The notes beneath the pieces are model-generated. The model made no database searches. It was not told the origin of the DNA and was given only the letters and a program-made list of their open reading frames with translations. The position numbers were made by a program, and so were the translations under genes. Below are positions 32,836-44,024 of a stretch of DNA of 64,000 nucleotides, piece by piece; within the stretch, counting starts at the first letter, position 1, and every line of letters starts with the position of its first letter. Origin of the DNA: Maniola hyperantus (lineage: Eukaryota > Arthropoda > Insecta > Lepidoptera > Nymphalidae); NCBI RefSeq assembly GCF_902806685.2, contig NC_048553.1, positions 8,477,099 to 8,541,098 on the forward strand. Direction: 5' to 3'.

Positions 32836-32996
32836 GTTTATCTATACTAATCAATGCGAAAGTGTGTCTGTCTGCTAGCGTTCATGGCACATTCGACTAA
32901 ATGATTTTAATGAAATTTCGTACAGAGATGGCTTGCATCTCAGGAATGAGCATAGGCTACTTTTTATCCCAGTGTTCCCTTGAGGTTTTGTCAATG
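32836..32996 (+). mobile_element. Helitron-like, family A1, 3' truncated
   Basis: TCTATACTAATCAATGCGAAAG head, GTCTGCTAGCGTTCATGGC, AGCATAGGCTACTTTTTATC and TTGAGGTTTTGTCAA. It ends before the CTAG tail and abuts SINE2. Confidence 0.65.
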
Positions 32997-33009
32997 GTGT
33001 GTTATCTTC

Positions 33010-33182
33010 TTACGGAGAACTCTGAGGGATGCAAGTTTTCTCACGATTTTTTCCTTCGCCGTTAAAACGAGTGATATTTAATTACTTAAAACGCAGATAA
33101 TTCTGAAAAGTTAGAGGTGCGTGCCCGGGATCGAACCCCTGACCTCCTGAATAGGAGGCTAATGACTAGGCTATCACGGCAA
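33010..33182 (-). mobile_element. SINE2, head and middle
   Basis: GGAGAACTCTGAGGGATGC, CTCACGATTTTTTCCTTCGC, GAAAAGTTAGAGGTGCGTGC and GGGATCGAACCCCTGACC, with an intact B box on the minus strand. CTAGGCTATCACGGC closes it. A short deletion removes part of the A-box region. Confidence 0.7.
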
Positions 33183-33692
33183 GGGGGCAGTTTAGTAGTC
33201 ATTATTTACTTACAACTTGGTTTACATAAAGGGTTTACAAAACGAAGCTTCCGAGTAGGTAGGTAGATAGTTATTCGGCGGACTTTCGATTAGTGTTTTG
33301 TTGGCAGGCTAAAAGCAGGGAAATTTTGTGTGCTCCACTAGTAACTTTTCTCCTATTAGCGACGTGTCTGTAGAGTTGATCAATCAGGCTAAAGGGGAAT
33401 ATGGCCTTAAATAGAAACCGGGGGTTGTTTTGAACTCTACCTGTCGTGAAGGCTTGATACATTTTTAACATTTAGGGCCTTGGCACATGACGACATTTTG
33501 ACGCGCAGTTAACGCACGTTTTACGAACGTACGTCGGCAGAGGTGCAAATTGCATTGCAAGAGTATGCAAAGACTAGCGTATGCGTAGGTATACAGACTG
33601 GACTGGATTGCACTAGCGCGTTTTAGCTCGTTTTAGTTACGTTTGACGCACAATAATTGCTAACAGAGGAGGCGAATAAACTATGACCCTGT
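33183..33692. other. unique DNA
   Basis: Nothing recognised. Confidence 0.35.
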
Positions 33693-33784
33693 TTTTTAGG
33701 GTTCCATACCTCAAAATAAAAAAAGGAACCCTTACAGCATCACTTCTTTGTCTGTCTATCCGTCTGTCGTGTCTGTCAAGAAAA
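33693..33784 (-). repeat. CGGCC repeat, copy 4, truncated
   Basis: Only the terminal hairpin end (TTTTAGGGTTCCATACCTC, GGAACCCTTACAGCATCAC), the (GTCT)n tract and TCTGTCAAGAAAA are present. Confidence 0.65.
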
Positions 33785-34856
33785 GCATTGCAGTGATTAG
33801 ATAATTTGTAATGATGTTGTGTTATTGAAATCTTTATTGTAAATTAAGCATTTTAGCATGAAGGTTCGTTTTATCAATCCCGTAAGAATTTCGAGTTATC
33901 CTGCCTTATTCCTTTGTCTACGTTACAAACGGAAGGTCAGTGCAAAATTAAAATTTTCTAGGTTAAAGGATGTGACTGAGAGTTGATGAGTTAGTCAGTA
34001 AGTAAGCTAGAACTTTTCTTTTTTATTTAGGCAGCATATATAAAACACACAGTTCTGTTACTACATATACCTATGTGCATTATTCATTCTTCCTCTCATT
34101 CATTTCTATAGATAGAAAAGCAAATCAGAAATAGCAATAGCATCATAGCTTAGCTAACATCAGCAGAGATTTACATAATTTTACAAAATTTTCTATTAAA
34201 TAACTCCAACATTTCGCAACTCACTCCTGATTGCATACTAATCAATATAAGTATATAAGCACTTATTCAGACGGTATAATTCCTTTAATAAAAATACAGA
34301 GAGGCTGCTGAAAGGGGGGAAAGAAGGGGGTAAGCGCAATGGGCTTCGGAAAATTCACCCGGTGAATGGGAAAACGCGGCAATAGACAAACAGCCGACTG
34401 ACCCGGCCTCCCCGGCCTCCCTTCCACCTAACGTACATTTTGAAATAATGCCCCCCAAGTGCGGGAGGCGTTTTTAACCGATGCTTAAGAGAGATATTAT
34501 TGACCCTTTCGCTACATACAGATAGTTTTTTTGCAGATATTACTCGGACTTTTCATCCAGGTATATTCTATACACTCGTACGAAAGGTACATTTGCCTTG
34601 AAGGCCGAAACTGAAATGCCTTTTAATACGTAAGACTTTTTTTTAATTTATTCACAGCCGATATGCACAAGCTTACGTTTATATTTCGCAAACTGCACAG
34701 CTATTTATAAACCCTCATTACATTACATTTCGTACGAAAATGGGGATCATTACAATTTGTAAATATAATACAAGTAGGTACAGTAAGTGGTAAGTACAGG
34801 AATTGTCTACTAGATATGTTTTTTTAAGTATTCAGACTCAAAATTTTTATTAACAA
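33785..34856. other. unique DNA
   Basis: About 34300-34470 is GC-rich (GGGGGGAAAGAAGGGGG, CCCGGCCTCCCCGGCCTCC) with a purine/pyrimidine-skewed run. About 33975-34040 has a weak family B likeness (GTTGATGAGTTAGTCAGTA). No gene. Confidence 0.35.
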
Positions 34857-35053
34857 CTAGCTGAACCGCCCCGGCTTCGCTCGGGTGGAGTTTAGAAAAT
34901 ATGAGGGGGAGGTTGAATTAAATTTTTCTCTACGCAAGAACCATCCTCGTACTTCAAGGAATATTATTTAAAAAAATTAGCGAAATCGGTTCAGCGGTTC
35001 TCGAAATTTGCGATGACCAACACATTTGGTGATTCATTTTTATATTATAGAGA
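34857..35053 (-). mobile_element. Helitron-like, family C
   Basis: CTAGCTGAACCGCCCCGGCT at the left, then CTTCGCTCGGGTGGAGTTT. The core AAATTAGCGAAATCGGTTCA follows, with CGGTTCTCGAAATTTGCGAT and the AT-rich end TTTTTATATTATAGAGA. It shares only the CTAG end and overall layout with family A. Confidence 0.7.
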
Positions 35054-35327
35054 AATGTTTATGACTATATTATAATAATTGTATCTATTTCTTGGTAGAA
35101 ACTATAGTCATTTCAATGTCCACTCCAATGCAATTTTTAGCATTGCATGTTCTGAGAATTTATTATAACGTTGAGCACCTATTAAAATTTAAAAAACGAG
35201 AAGCTATCGATACAATGTAGCGATGACATTCACCTAAAAGTACGTTAATGTTTTCAAAGGTGTTTGAAGTCTGGCAAACCGCAATTGGCCAACGTGGTGG
35301 ACTATATGTTCTAAACCATTCTTCTTC

Positions 35328-35382
35328 TAAAAGGAAAGCTGTGCTTAGAAGTGGGCTGGCGATGATGAGGTAATGATGATGA
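35328..35382 (+). mobile_element. SINE2 3' tail, 5' truncated
   Basis: TAGAAGTGGGCTGGCGATGA and TGATGATGAT match the complement of the tail at 51.6 kb. Confidence 0.5.
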
Positions 35383-38300
35383 TTTTAAGTCGATAAAAGA
35401 AACTAAACAAAGTAGATACCTACTAAAGTTCTTATAACTTTGGCTTCAGGAGAAACCATTCCTTTTTCAGTTTCATATGTCTCGTCTTGAAAGATCTTAT
35501 CTTTTACTTACGAGACCGGGAATAGGTACCTACTCTTGCTTACTATACTTAATACAATAATGATGTAGAGATCCTCAGGGCGTTTCGTGGTCCGGTAATA
35601 GAAATGGTTTATAAAATAGATGAACCATCCGGTGACACGGCCATCAATTAGAGCCGTCACGCGCACGGCCCCGCACAGCAAACAAACGTTTTGTATAATT
35701 TACACAAATACAGGCCGTAATAATTAAATCTAGGGACCACAATAGCATGAACACATTTGACAGACTTATCCAATCTTGGCGTTGGTACGCACGAGGTTGT
35801 AAATCTAGTCGACGCGAAATGGCTGACCAGTAGTCAGTACCCCCACAGATCTATGCTATAGCTGCAAAAGTGTGCGCCATAAATTTTATACAAGCCCCGA
35901 TGTACGGTAAAACCTTTCGTAGTGTGTGTGGAAATTCGTGCCGTAAGAGGAGTGGACATCGCCCGGTTTGCCTTTGTACGTTGCCCTAGGAAATGGCATT
36001 ATGGTAGGAAAGCTAATCTAAATAAATCGGTGGCATTGATGTGAGGTTAGTTAGCTAATTAAAGAGTGATCAACGCGTGGGGTAATGAATTTGGCGGTCA
36101 GCATGTCAAGTTAGAGGTTCGTTTGACTCCGATATTGGGTACATTTCTATTGGCTATTGTGTGTAAATTGTTGACTAGTTGTGTTTCAATTAAATAGAAC
36201 AGATAAAGTTTATTGATGTAACATTTATCTAGCCTAGTTGTTTACTCACAGCGACATGCACCGATTTTCAAATAAATGAGACGATCAGGTACATTGATTA
36301 TAAAATCCGATATTATCTTCTACGATAAACAGGAAGACAAGGACCTATATTGTTTTATGTTGAATTTGCATAGGCACCTAAATGCCTTTGTTTTATCTAT
36401 AAGTAGAAAAAAATATTAGGTACTTATGAAAGGAAATGGAAGGGCAGGTACCTACCTAACTATACGCGTCTAAGATTTGCAGTTAATTTTGACTGACTAA
36501 AGTCAACAAAACCGAAAGCGCTCGGCTCGAATGCTCCATTTTGTCTTTTTTCTTAGTTACGAAGTAAAGGGATCCTTTCATGTAACTTTCCATTCGGCCG
36601 GTTCGGGACCCTGAAAGAAGTGTGAACCGGGCTGTGATCGCCGCCAGTCAGGTGTGCCTAACTCGGGGACCGATGGACTTGCCTACTTAGTCTGCTGATG
36701 GCACTAATAAAACACTCCTTTTGTTTTCGACCGGTAGGCCCCAGCGGCGCTCCGGACAACGTCCCGGCCAATCAACGTCTACCTATACCAACATTTGTTC
36801 CACCCAAAAATCGACATGCCTATAACCTACACTACTATTTCCTACGCTCACAAAAAAGGCGAATATTCTGTATTTTTTTACGTCCGAACAAGGACCATTA
36901 ACATCTGAATTCGGGGCTAGATGTCGCGTGACGTGAAAAACGCGCACACAGACGCACCTTATTAAGGATGTAGGTATTGGTTACGCACTTATATTTTACC
37001 CGTAAATGTAGCTAAAGCGGAGAGTTGTGCACAAAAACGCATCTTCCCCCTTCCCCACCCCAGCGGCCGGCGGCGGGCGAACGAATACATTCGACTAGCC
37101 CATTTGCAGTATCGCATTGTGTGAGTGTCTGTCTGTAGGTACGAATCTGAGCGCGTGCGGGTGCCCAACACAGGCGCGAGTTTGCTTAGCCTGTGCGTAG
37201 TTTTACGTACCTACGGGCACCTACAATGTACGCAGTATTGGTTTTCTGTACTGGGCTTTAACAAATTTCAAATTCACAAAATCGTGATTGGTCGGTATTT
37301 TGTTTGAACAAGCGGACGCACCGGGACGCGGCGCGACCCAAAATTCGCTAGATAACTCGTTTAGGCGTAAAATGATGAGTTTTATCTGATTTTGTTTACG
37401 CGATGGCGTGATTGCGACGCATTGCCATTGCCTATTTGCGTTACGTTAGAGCAAACATTTTGTAATGACCAACAATACTACTTACCTAATATATTTCTAC
37501 TAGCGACCACGCGGAACGGCTCGTGTCTAAAATTCCATCTATCACCCGATATACTTCAATCATCACGAATTATCGTCACAAATGAAGCTATTAGTCGCGG
37601 GACGCACGCGCCACTAACTCCCGATAACCGGAAGACAGACGTTCTAATGGCCACCTAAGAGCCCGAATATCAATTTCTAGAAAACTGGTCGTGCGTGCGA
37701 CCCGGAAGTGCGCTACAAAAACTCAAAACTAATCAACTCAAGAAATTGGAACTTGTCTAATCATTCCTTTCGCCAGCATGACGGGGTTGTTTCCGAAATT
37801 CAGAATCAAATTGGTTTCCTTTAAGACGCGTTGTTTAATTGGATGCATCAGAATACATACGAAGTAGTGACGTAGACAATTTACCCTAAAGGCCAAACCA
37901 CATGCGATTCCACGCTCGATCGCTTTTCCGAAACGAGAAAATACGTTCGAGTTCTTAAAGCTCTAAAGTATTTTACAGCTAAGGCAGCGACTGCAAGTTT
38001 CGTTCCACTCATAGGTACCTATCGCTGGTCGAATTCATTAACGGAAAATCTAGAAAATCAGGTATTTGGCAAAATTGCAAATTTAATAATTTTTCCGGTT
38101 ACAGCATACCTACGTCAAATTTTGATTCCAATCGACAGGAGATGACTTAGTCTGATAAAGAATTAATTTGATCTCTACTTTTACCTACTCAAAACAGTAC
38201 CTAGAAATTATAGTATTCTGTTTTCGACCGACGATATTCAGTCAGCTCAAAGATAGAAAATCGCTAAAACGCTATGCAGCATCGAACCAGTCGCAACTCT

Positions 38301-38409
38301 CATGGTTTTGATGCCACAAGTGTTTGCACTTAGTCGCCAAAACGCAATCCAGCGATTCAGTCTTAAAATCGCTGATCGCCTATATTAAATGTATCGTGTG
38401 GTGTGTGCT
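35383..38409. other. 3-kb repeat-poor, CpG-richer interval
   Basis: The longest stretch in the window in which I recognise no mobile element. Composition is less AT-biased than average by eye, with many CpG words (about 35640-36000, 36600-37330 and 37500-37900). No frame shows a known domain. Candidate conserved non-coding or regulatory DNA, by exclusion only. Confidence 0.35.
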
Positions 38410-38412
38410 TTA

Positions 38413-38453
38413 AGGTTCGTACGCACCTGAGCGGCGCGGCGCGGCGCTTCAGT
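38413..38453 (+). repeat. left 41-bp TIR of the PIF/Harbinger element
   Basis: Starts AGGTTCGTACGCACC; exact complement of 40863-40903. Confidence 0.9.
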
Positions 38454-38690
38454 GAGCTTCACGTCGCGGCACAGAGCTTCAAAATATCATTTCTATCATT
38501 TTGTATGGCGCATATCGCACTAGAGCGGCGCGGCGCGGCGCTTCACCGCGCGTTGCCGCGCGGCACGGCTGGAGAGAATATTTTGAAGCGCACTGAAGCG
38601 ACGCGCAGTGCAGTGACGCTAGTGCGACATACCCAGCGGCGCGGCGCGGCGCTTCAGTATGCGTACGTCGCTCGAATAAGATACACGCGC
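38454..38690. repeat. GC-rich subterminal repeats of the PIF/Harbinger element
   Basis: GCGGCGCGGCGCGGCGCTTC recurs at about 38524 and 38637, besides the TIR itself. Dyads such as TTCAAAATAT and ATATTTTGAA lie between. Such subterminal arrays often serve as transposase binding sites; that role is inferred. Confidence 0.6.
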
Positions 38691-39025
38691 ATCTTGTTAG
38701 GTATTTAAAGTACAGGCAAGAATCGGCAAGATAGACCTCAAAATAAATAACGTAGGTTTAATTTTTGACACATGACGTGTTCCTCATGCTCTTAGAAGTA
38801 TATCCTCAAAGGTCCCAACCCCTAGGATGTCGGCTTCTCCCCTTCCCAGTGTCTAAATGTATAAATGTCTCTCCGAGCGTTATGAGAAAACATCAATGGT
38901 AAAAATAATCCTGATTAAATAACTATAATATATTATGTACATATTATACGTACCTACTTCATCTAGGTAGAATTAATAGTTTCGGAAATATGCCTACCTA
39001 TTGTTGTACTTGTATTTATATTATA

Positions 39026-39253
39026 CTAGCTTATGCCCGCGACGTCGTCCGCGTGGACTACACAAATCTCGAACCCCTATTTTACCCCCTTAGGGGTTGA
39101 ATTTTCATAAATCCCTTTTTAGCGGATGTCTACGTCATATTAGCTAGTTAGCTAGCCAGCATGCCAAATTTCAGCCCGATCCGTCAAGTAGTTTGAGCTG
39201 TGCGTTGATAGATCAGTCAGTCAGTCACCTTTTTCTTTTATATAGGTATTTAG
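39026..39253 (-). mobile_element. Helitron-like, family B, inside the PIF element
   Basis: CTAGCTTATGCCCGCGACGT, CCCCCTTAGGGGTTGAATTT, a TAGCTAGTTAGCTAGCC local duplication, and a CACCTTTTTCTTTTATATAG end. Confidence 0.8.
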
Positions 39254-39365
39254 ATATAATATGTACCTGTGTTTACCTGCCTATTTTATATATTCTATTG
39301 CACATAAAACAAAGACATTTTGCGAAAATGCTTTTTCTAATGTAATTTCCACAGAACCTAAGGGA

Positions 39366-39900
39366 CTAGCTGATGCCCGCAACTTCGTTCGCGTAGATGT
39401 AGGTTTTTTAAAAATCCCGTGGAAACTTTTTGATTTTCGGTATAAAACTAGCCTATGTGTAGGTACACATAGGCTACTTTTATCCTACAGGGTATAATCT
39501 ATCTCAGGTATATAGGTACTAGTAGGTAATTCCCGGAAATGTGCTCACCTATAGAAAAATCTAAATCCACGCGGACGAAGTCGCAGGCATCATCTAGTTG
39601 CATTTTTTTTTAGATTTTTAATCCCGTGTGAACTCTTTGATTTTCCGGGATAAAAAGTTGCCTACCTCTGTCAATTCCCGGAATGCAAGCTACCTCTGGT
39701 CCAAACTTCATATAAATGGGCCTTTAACAATCCTGTGGAAATTCTTTCATTTTCCAGGATAAAAAGTAGCCTGTCCTTCCCCGGGATGTAATTCAACTTT
39801 GTACCAAATTTCATCAAATTCGGTTAAGCTGTTGAGCCGTGAAAAGCTAGTAGATAGACAGACAAATACACTTTTGCGTTGATAATAATATAAGTATGGA
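39366..39900 (-). mobile_element. Helitron-like, family A1, with an inverted end
   Basis: The minus-strand 5' end A|TCCATACTTATATTATTA is at 39900 and CTAG|T is at 39366. Within it, 39366-39597 is a head-to-head inverted pair. The left part reads CTAGCTGATGCCCGCAACTT and the right part ends GTCGCAGGCATCATCTAG|T, so both outer edges are 3' termini. The centre is the hairpin AGCCTATGTG and CACATAGGCT. A second ATTTTCC(A/G)GGATAAAAAG core lies in 39598-39780, so the copy is duplicated as well. Confidence 0.75.
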
Positions 39901-39932
39901 TATGCATAAATATTTTTTTATAATTTCCATAA

Positions 39933-40018
39933 AAACTATCATCATCTTCATCATCATCAACCGATAGATATGTCCACTGCTGGACATAGGTTTCTTGTAG
40001 GATTATATTACCGACCTG
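39933..40018 (-). pseudogene. LINE (RTE-type) 3' tail, truncated
   Basis: The minus strand reads CTACAAGAAACCTATGTCC, then AGCAGTGGAC and a TCGGTTGATGATGATGAAGA triplet tail. This corresponds to the last codons and tail of the LINE at 13.3 kb (LQE.YVQ.W). One inserted base shifts the frame. It lies downstream of the transposase fragment, so the apparent long frame across both is a chimera. Confidence 0.7.
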
Positions 40019-40060
40019 TGTGGTATACCTATTGTTTCTAATGTAATTTCCACAAAAACT

Positions 40061-40261
40061 ATTAGGCAATAGCATATAGAATTTTGTCTTCGACATTCTG
40101 AAGTAAATGTGAAATGGTACAGAGTCATTAAGAAGGCGAGGAAACAAAATGTGATATCCTTCTTGATAGCGTGACTTTGGTATGTCAGCAATCCATTTCT
40201 TCTTCTTTTTTAGGGTTCCGTACCTCAAAAGGAAAAACGGAACTCTTATAGGATCACTTTG

Positions 40262-40317
<56 letters not shown>

Positions 40318-40733
40318 CTGTCAAGAAACCTACAGGGTACTTCCCGTTGACCTAGAATCATGAAATTTGGCAGGTAGGTAGATCTTATAGCTGACATTTG
40401 GGGAAAAATCTGAAAACCGTGAATTTAGGGTTAGATCACACAAAAAAAATTAAATTGTGGTCATGAACTAATAATTAGTATTTTCAACTTTCGAAGTGAG
40501 TGACTATACCAAGTGGGGTATCATATGAAAGGTCTTCACCTGTACATTCTAAAACAGATTTTTATTTATTTTTATGCATCATAGTTTTTGAATTATCGAA
40601 ATCATACGACTGTAGTACGGAACCCTCATTGCGCGAGCCTGACTCGCACTTGGCCGGTTTTTTCTCTTCGATAATTCGTTCTTCTTCTGCACAACAAAGA
40701 AATAATAATCAAATCCTCTTCACTGTCGCTCAT
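40061..40733 (-). pseudogene. Harbinger-like transposase, N-terminal part, interrupted
   Basis: From ATG (40733-40731, context CGCAAG before it) the minus strand reads MSDSEEDLIIISLLCRRR, then TNYRRE. A CGGCC repeat (40208-40663) cuts in. After it the frame continues KKKKWIADIPKSRYQEGYH, ILFPRLLNDSVPFHIYFRM and SKTKFYMLLPN (40207-40061). An acidic/hydrophobic start, a basic patch, W..P.SR..EGY..L.P.L and YFRMS...F..LL are the usual N-terminal layout of HARBI1-like nucleases. The catalytic DDE domain is absent. About 70 residues survive of an expected 350-400. Confidence 0.7.
40208..40663 (-). repeat. CGGCC repeat, copy 5, inserted in transposase
   Basis: Near complete: TTTTAGGGTTCCGTACCTC at the left, a (TGTC)n tract of about 15 units at 40264-40323, and CACTTGGCCGGTTTTTT at the right. 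Its ends fall exactly where the transposase reading breaks. Confidence 0.8.
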
Positions 40734-40862
40734 CTTGCGACGTTGTTGCTCGTACGCGAACGGGTGTAAAAGTGACGCGCAAGTGACGCGAGCTGCCGCG
40801 TACTGAAGTTGTAGTGCGGTAGGCACCGTCGAGCGGCCTGAGGTGAAGCGTTCTGCAGTCGG

Positions 40863-40903
40863 ACTGAAGCGCCGCGCCGCGCCGCTCAGGTGCGTACGAA
40901 CCT
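40863..40903 (-). repeat. right 41-bp TIR of the PIF/Harbinger element
   Basis: Ends GGTGCGTACGAACCT, followed by TTA. Confidence 0.9.
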
Positions 40904-40906
40904 TTA

Positions 40907-42988
40907 GACCTAAAACCTATTACTGTAAACCAAACGTCTAAGAAATAAGTTCCCTTATTTTACGTTCCAATAGATACAATAGGTACAGAAATCCTTTAAA
41001 ACCACCGCGTCATTCCATATGTGTTCAAACGCTTGAAAACATATGGACATAAACGAAGAAAGAGATATTTTAATTATTCGGATATCATTCGTATTAATTA
41101 GAAACCTAAATTGACTTATAAGAATACTTAGTCATGGGAAAGAGTTATTTTATCACGAGTTAAGCTTCATTTACACCAAAGCAACATCGGTAGGTACATA
41201 TAGGTAGGTACATTATTTAAGTTGTAGCAAAAATCTAACAGAGAAAACCTATTATTAGCTCTTTAAAATAAAAATTTAGTTTCTTAATTTTAAAATTATT
41301 TCGTTCAACTTTCTAACTTTGTTTTCCAACTAAAATAAAAACAAATCGTCAACAGACTATCATACCGTACTTAATATTGCAAATTCAACAGCATGATGAT
41401 TATCTTGGCATCACAAAAATTTGTGATAGCATTCCGCATAGTTGCATTACGTTGCTCCACTAAAACAGTAAAACTCCGTAAAACAGCCTTTAGACCACTT
41501 TGATTGAGAAATGATAAAAAAGAGAACATTAAAGGAGATCGCTCACGGCAAGCCTAGATTCAGTTAGAGATTGGTTAGTATTCATATGAGAAGCAAACTG
41601 TTTTTGTTTGGAGCGCATTACGAATGAACTGCTCAATTTTATTTATTTATATATTTTATTTTTCATGTAGCAAAATTGTAGTTACAAAGTAATAATAAAT
41701 TAAGTTACATTGAAAATGCTTATCTCTAAACAGAGATTTCTTCCAGCTTCCCATTCAAGGTTGTGAGTAAGGCGTATTAAGAAGTAGAATAGGTACGGTA
41801 CTAGAATAATTATAAAATGAATACAAGGCCACGTTTATTGTACGTTGGTTTTCCTTTCTTTCTAAAATACATTTTGATGCAAACTGGTCACCACCACAAC
41901 GCTATCTTCGAGAAAATAATATGGAAACACTAATGAGGAAAACATTTTAATTGGGTAAGGAAAATCAGCCAAAATTATTCAATAACTGAAAGTGGGATTT
42001 TACCAATGTCTGTAGTAGTTATGAGGAAATAACGTATTACCGCAATGAGAAGTAGGTAAATAATATCAAACCTGTGAAAAGAATACCTTTAGATACATTT
42101 TACTACTATTATTATACGAGGAGAACTTAGCAGGAAAATTATAAAAAGAACAAATTTTTGGCACCCCTTTCAATAAAAAAAAAATAGACTGCCGTCCAAA
42201 AATTAAAACTATGAAATAACAGTGTTTTTTCCATTTACAAATGAATTGTACTGTCAAAAATTAAAACTTTTGTAAGTTAAAACCTATATAGTTTCTAGGT
42301 CTAAGTACTTAGACCAGAGACCTAGCTAGCTGTTAATCTATTGCCACTCCGAGCGAGATCTAGCTTGTCGCTGACGCGACGAAGATCTATCCGAAGATTA
42401 TATAGAAATACGATTCGATTTTATAATTCGTATTTCTATACAATCCATACTAATTTGAAACTCTTTAACGGATTAGATATACCTATTGACGAGACCCTTC
42501 AAGTTTTATTGAAAACTTTGATAGATAGGAGCTTTTCATTGGTCTATGGATATAGCAATAGGTACTTATAACGTCTTATTACTGGATTTACACCGGGTAT
42601 TCCTTGCCTTTAGGTATACGATGCTATTTATATTTCGTTAGTGTACAACAAACATAAGGCAATATCATGTCTACAAAAGTATATCATTATTTTCATACCT
42701 AATTAGAAGTTAGAACAGTATAACGACAGATGCGTAGCGACCAGTATGCCACGCGACAGCTTGCTAGTCCGTTGAAAGATATCATTATGAGCGAAACTAA
42801 GGCACTGACTGCGACTTAGTAAAGAATAGAATGGAAAAGTTAAAATAATACAAAAGATTTTTGTTTTTAATGAGGAAAACCGTGGGAAAACCCCTTGACA
42901 ATAAGGCCAAAAGAAACTTGTCTTATGTAAGTTAGCTTTTAATATATCTTGCTTTTTAAAGTTATCATTATCGTTATGCACATTAATA
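40907..42988. other. unique DNA, AT-rich
   Basis: About 41636-41760 (TTTATTTATTTATATATTTTA, CTCTAAACAGAGATTTCTTC) resembles a reversed retroposon tail. 42401-42440 is a hairpin with 13-bp perfect arms (TATAGAAATACGA and its complement). No gene; the frames at 42341-42571 and 42703-42999 have no signature. Confidence 0.35.
42401..42440. repeat. 13-bp perfect hairpin
   Basis: TATAGAAATACGA, a 14-base loop, then TCGTATTTCTATA. Confidence 0.85.
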
Positions 42989-43235
42989 TCACTACCCATA
43001 TTATAAATTATATATTATAAATGCGAAAGTGTGTTTGTTTGTTAATTTGTTGGTTTATTTGTTTGTCCTTCAATCACGTCGCAACGGAGCAACGGATCGA
43101 CGAGATTTGTATGGGTAGGTATAGTTAGGGACCTGGAGAGTGACATAGGCTACTTTTTATCCCAGAAAATCAAAGAGTTCCCACGGGATTTTTAAAAACT
43201 AAATCCACGTGAATGAAGTCGCGGGCATCAGCTAG
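42989..43235 (+). mobile_element. Helitron-like, family A2, complete
   Basis: A|TCACTACCCATATTATAAA at the left and GTCGCGGGCATCAGCTAG|T at the right. The CACGTCGCAACGGAGCAACG core is diagnostic of A2. 247 bp. Confidence 0.85.
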
Positions 43236-43236
43236 T

Positions 43237-43458
43237 TATTATTAATGTGAAAGTATGTCAATCTGTCTATCTGCTAGCTTTTCACGGCCTATCCGTTTAA
43301 CCGATTTTGGCGGCATTTGGTACAACGATAGCATACATCCTAGGAACTTTAAGTTTTCGGTGCAAAAAGTATGCGTATCCCGAAAAATTATTAAAGAGTT
43401 CATACGGGATTCTTCAAAAATCTAAATCCACGCGGACAAAGTCGCGGGCATCATCTGA
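43237..43458 (+). mobile_element. Helitron-like, family A1, docked on A2
   Basis: Follows the CTAG|T of the previous copy without spacer (TATTATTAATGTGAAAGT). CTAGCTTTTCACGGCCTATC core; ends GCGGGCATCATCTGA|T. The first bases of the usual A1 5' end are missing. Confidence 0.75.
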
Positions 43459-43766
43459 TAATTATGATATTTTTTTAATCCACTCGAGCGAAACCAGGCT
43501 GATCAACGCACAACTAGTTTTTTTTTTTTTTTTTCTTTTAGTGTAATATAAAACCCTGTCGATAGCATTCCAACTCTACATTCTAGTCTAGTCAATTTAC
43601 TACGTCATACGCGTTACAATATGACGCTTGTGAGCGCCCTAACGATACGCACGCACGCCAATCGGCTTATGAGATGCCTATCTGTGCCTTATATAAGAAA
43701 CGTACGCTAATCTCATGGTATATTACATCATGAACCAATCGTTCATATCGCTAAATTATCTATTTA
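43459..43766. other. unique DNA
   Basis: A (T)18 run near 43520; otherwise nothing recognised. Confidence 0.35.
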
Positions 43767-44024
43767 CTAGATGATGCATGCAGCTTCACCCACGTGGATT
43801 TAGGTTTTTAAGAATCCCGTATGAACTATTTGATTTTTCGGGATAATAAGCCATGTCTGTCCCCAAGCTATCTCTGTACCAAATTAGGTCCAAATCGGCT
43901 ACGCGATTGGACTTTTAAAAATGCGATGGGAACTCTTAATATATTACTCTCCAAGTTAATGTTAAATTTTGATTGAAGGACAACCCAACTAACAAACACA
44001 CTTTTACTTTCATAATTCTACAGG
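43767..44024 (-). mobile_element. Helitron-like, A1/A2 mosaic
   Basis: CTAGATGATGCATGCAGCTT and TTTTTCGGGATAATAAGCC are A1-like. TGATTGAAGGACAACCCAAC and AACAAACACACTTTTACTTT are the A2 head. The copy switches family in the middle, with a second GATGGGAACTC core. Confidence 0.7.

Larger units (their letters stand above)
38413..40903 (-). mobile_element. PIF/Harbinger-type transposon, defective
   Basis: 41-bp perfect terminal inverted repeats (38413-38453 and 40863-40903) start AGGTTCGTACGCACCTGAG and run into GCGGCGCGGCGCGG. They are flanked by TTA on both sides (38410-38412 and 40904-40906), the 3-bp target duplication typical of PIF/Harbinger. The only coding inside is the start of a Harbinger-like transposase, minus strand, near the right end. 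The rest of the interior is occupied by a CGGCC repeat, a LINE tail and two Helitron-like insertions. The element is therefore dead, and the C-terminal DDE region is missing. Confidence 0.75.

Noticed and set aside
38403..38708. 101-codon Ala/Arg-rich frame over the GC-rich block
   Set aside because: The frame arises from GGC/GCG repeats of the TIR and subterminal array and has no domain.
39824..40324. 166-codon open frame on the minus strand
   Set aside because: A chimera: CGGCC repeat (Arg/Asp/Thr-Gln from the TGTC tract), transposase piece and LINE tail. Only the 40061-40207 part is meaningful.
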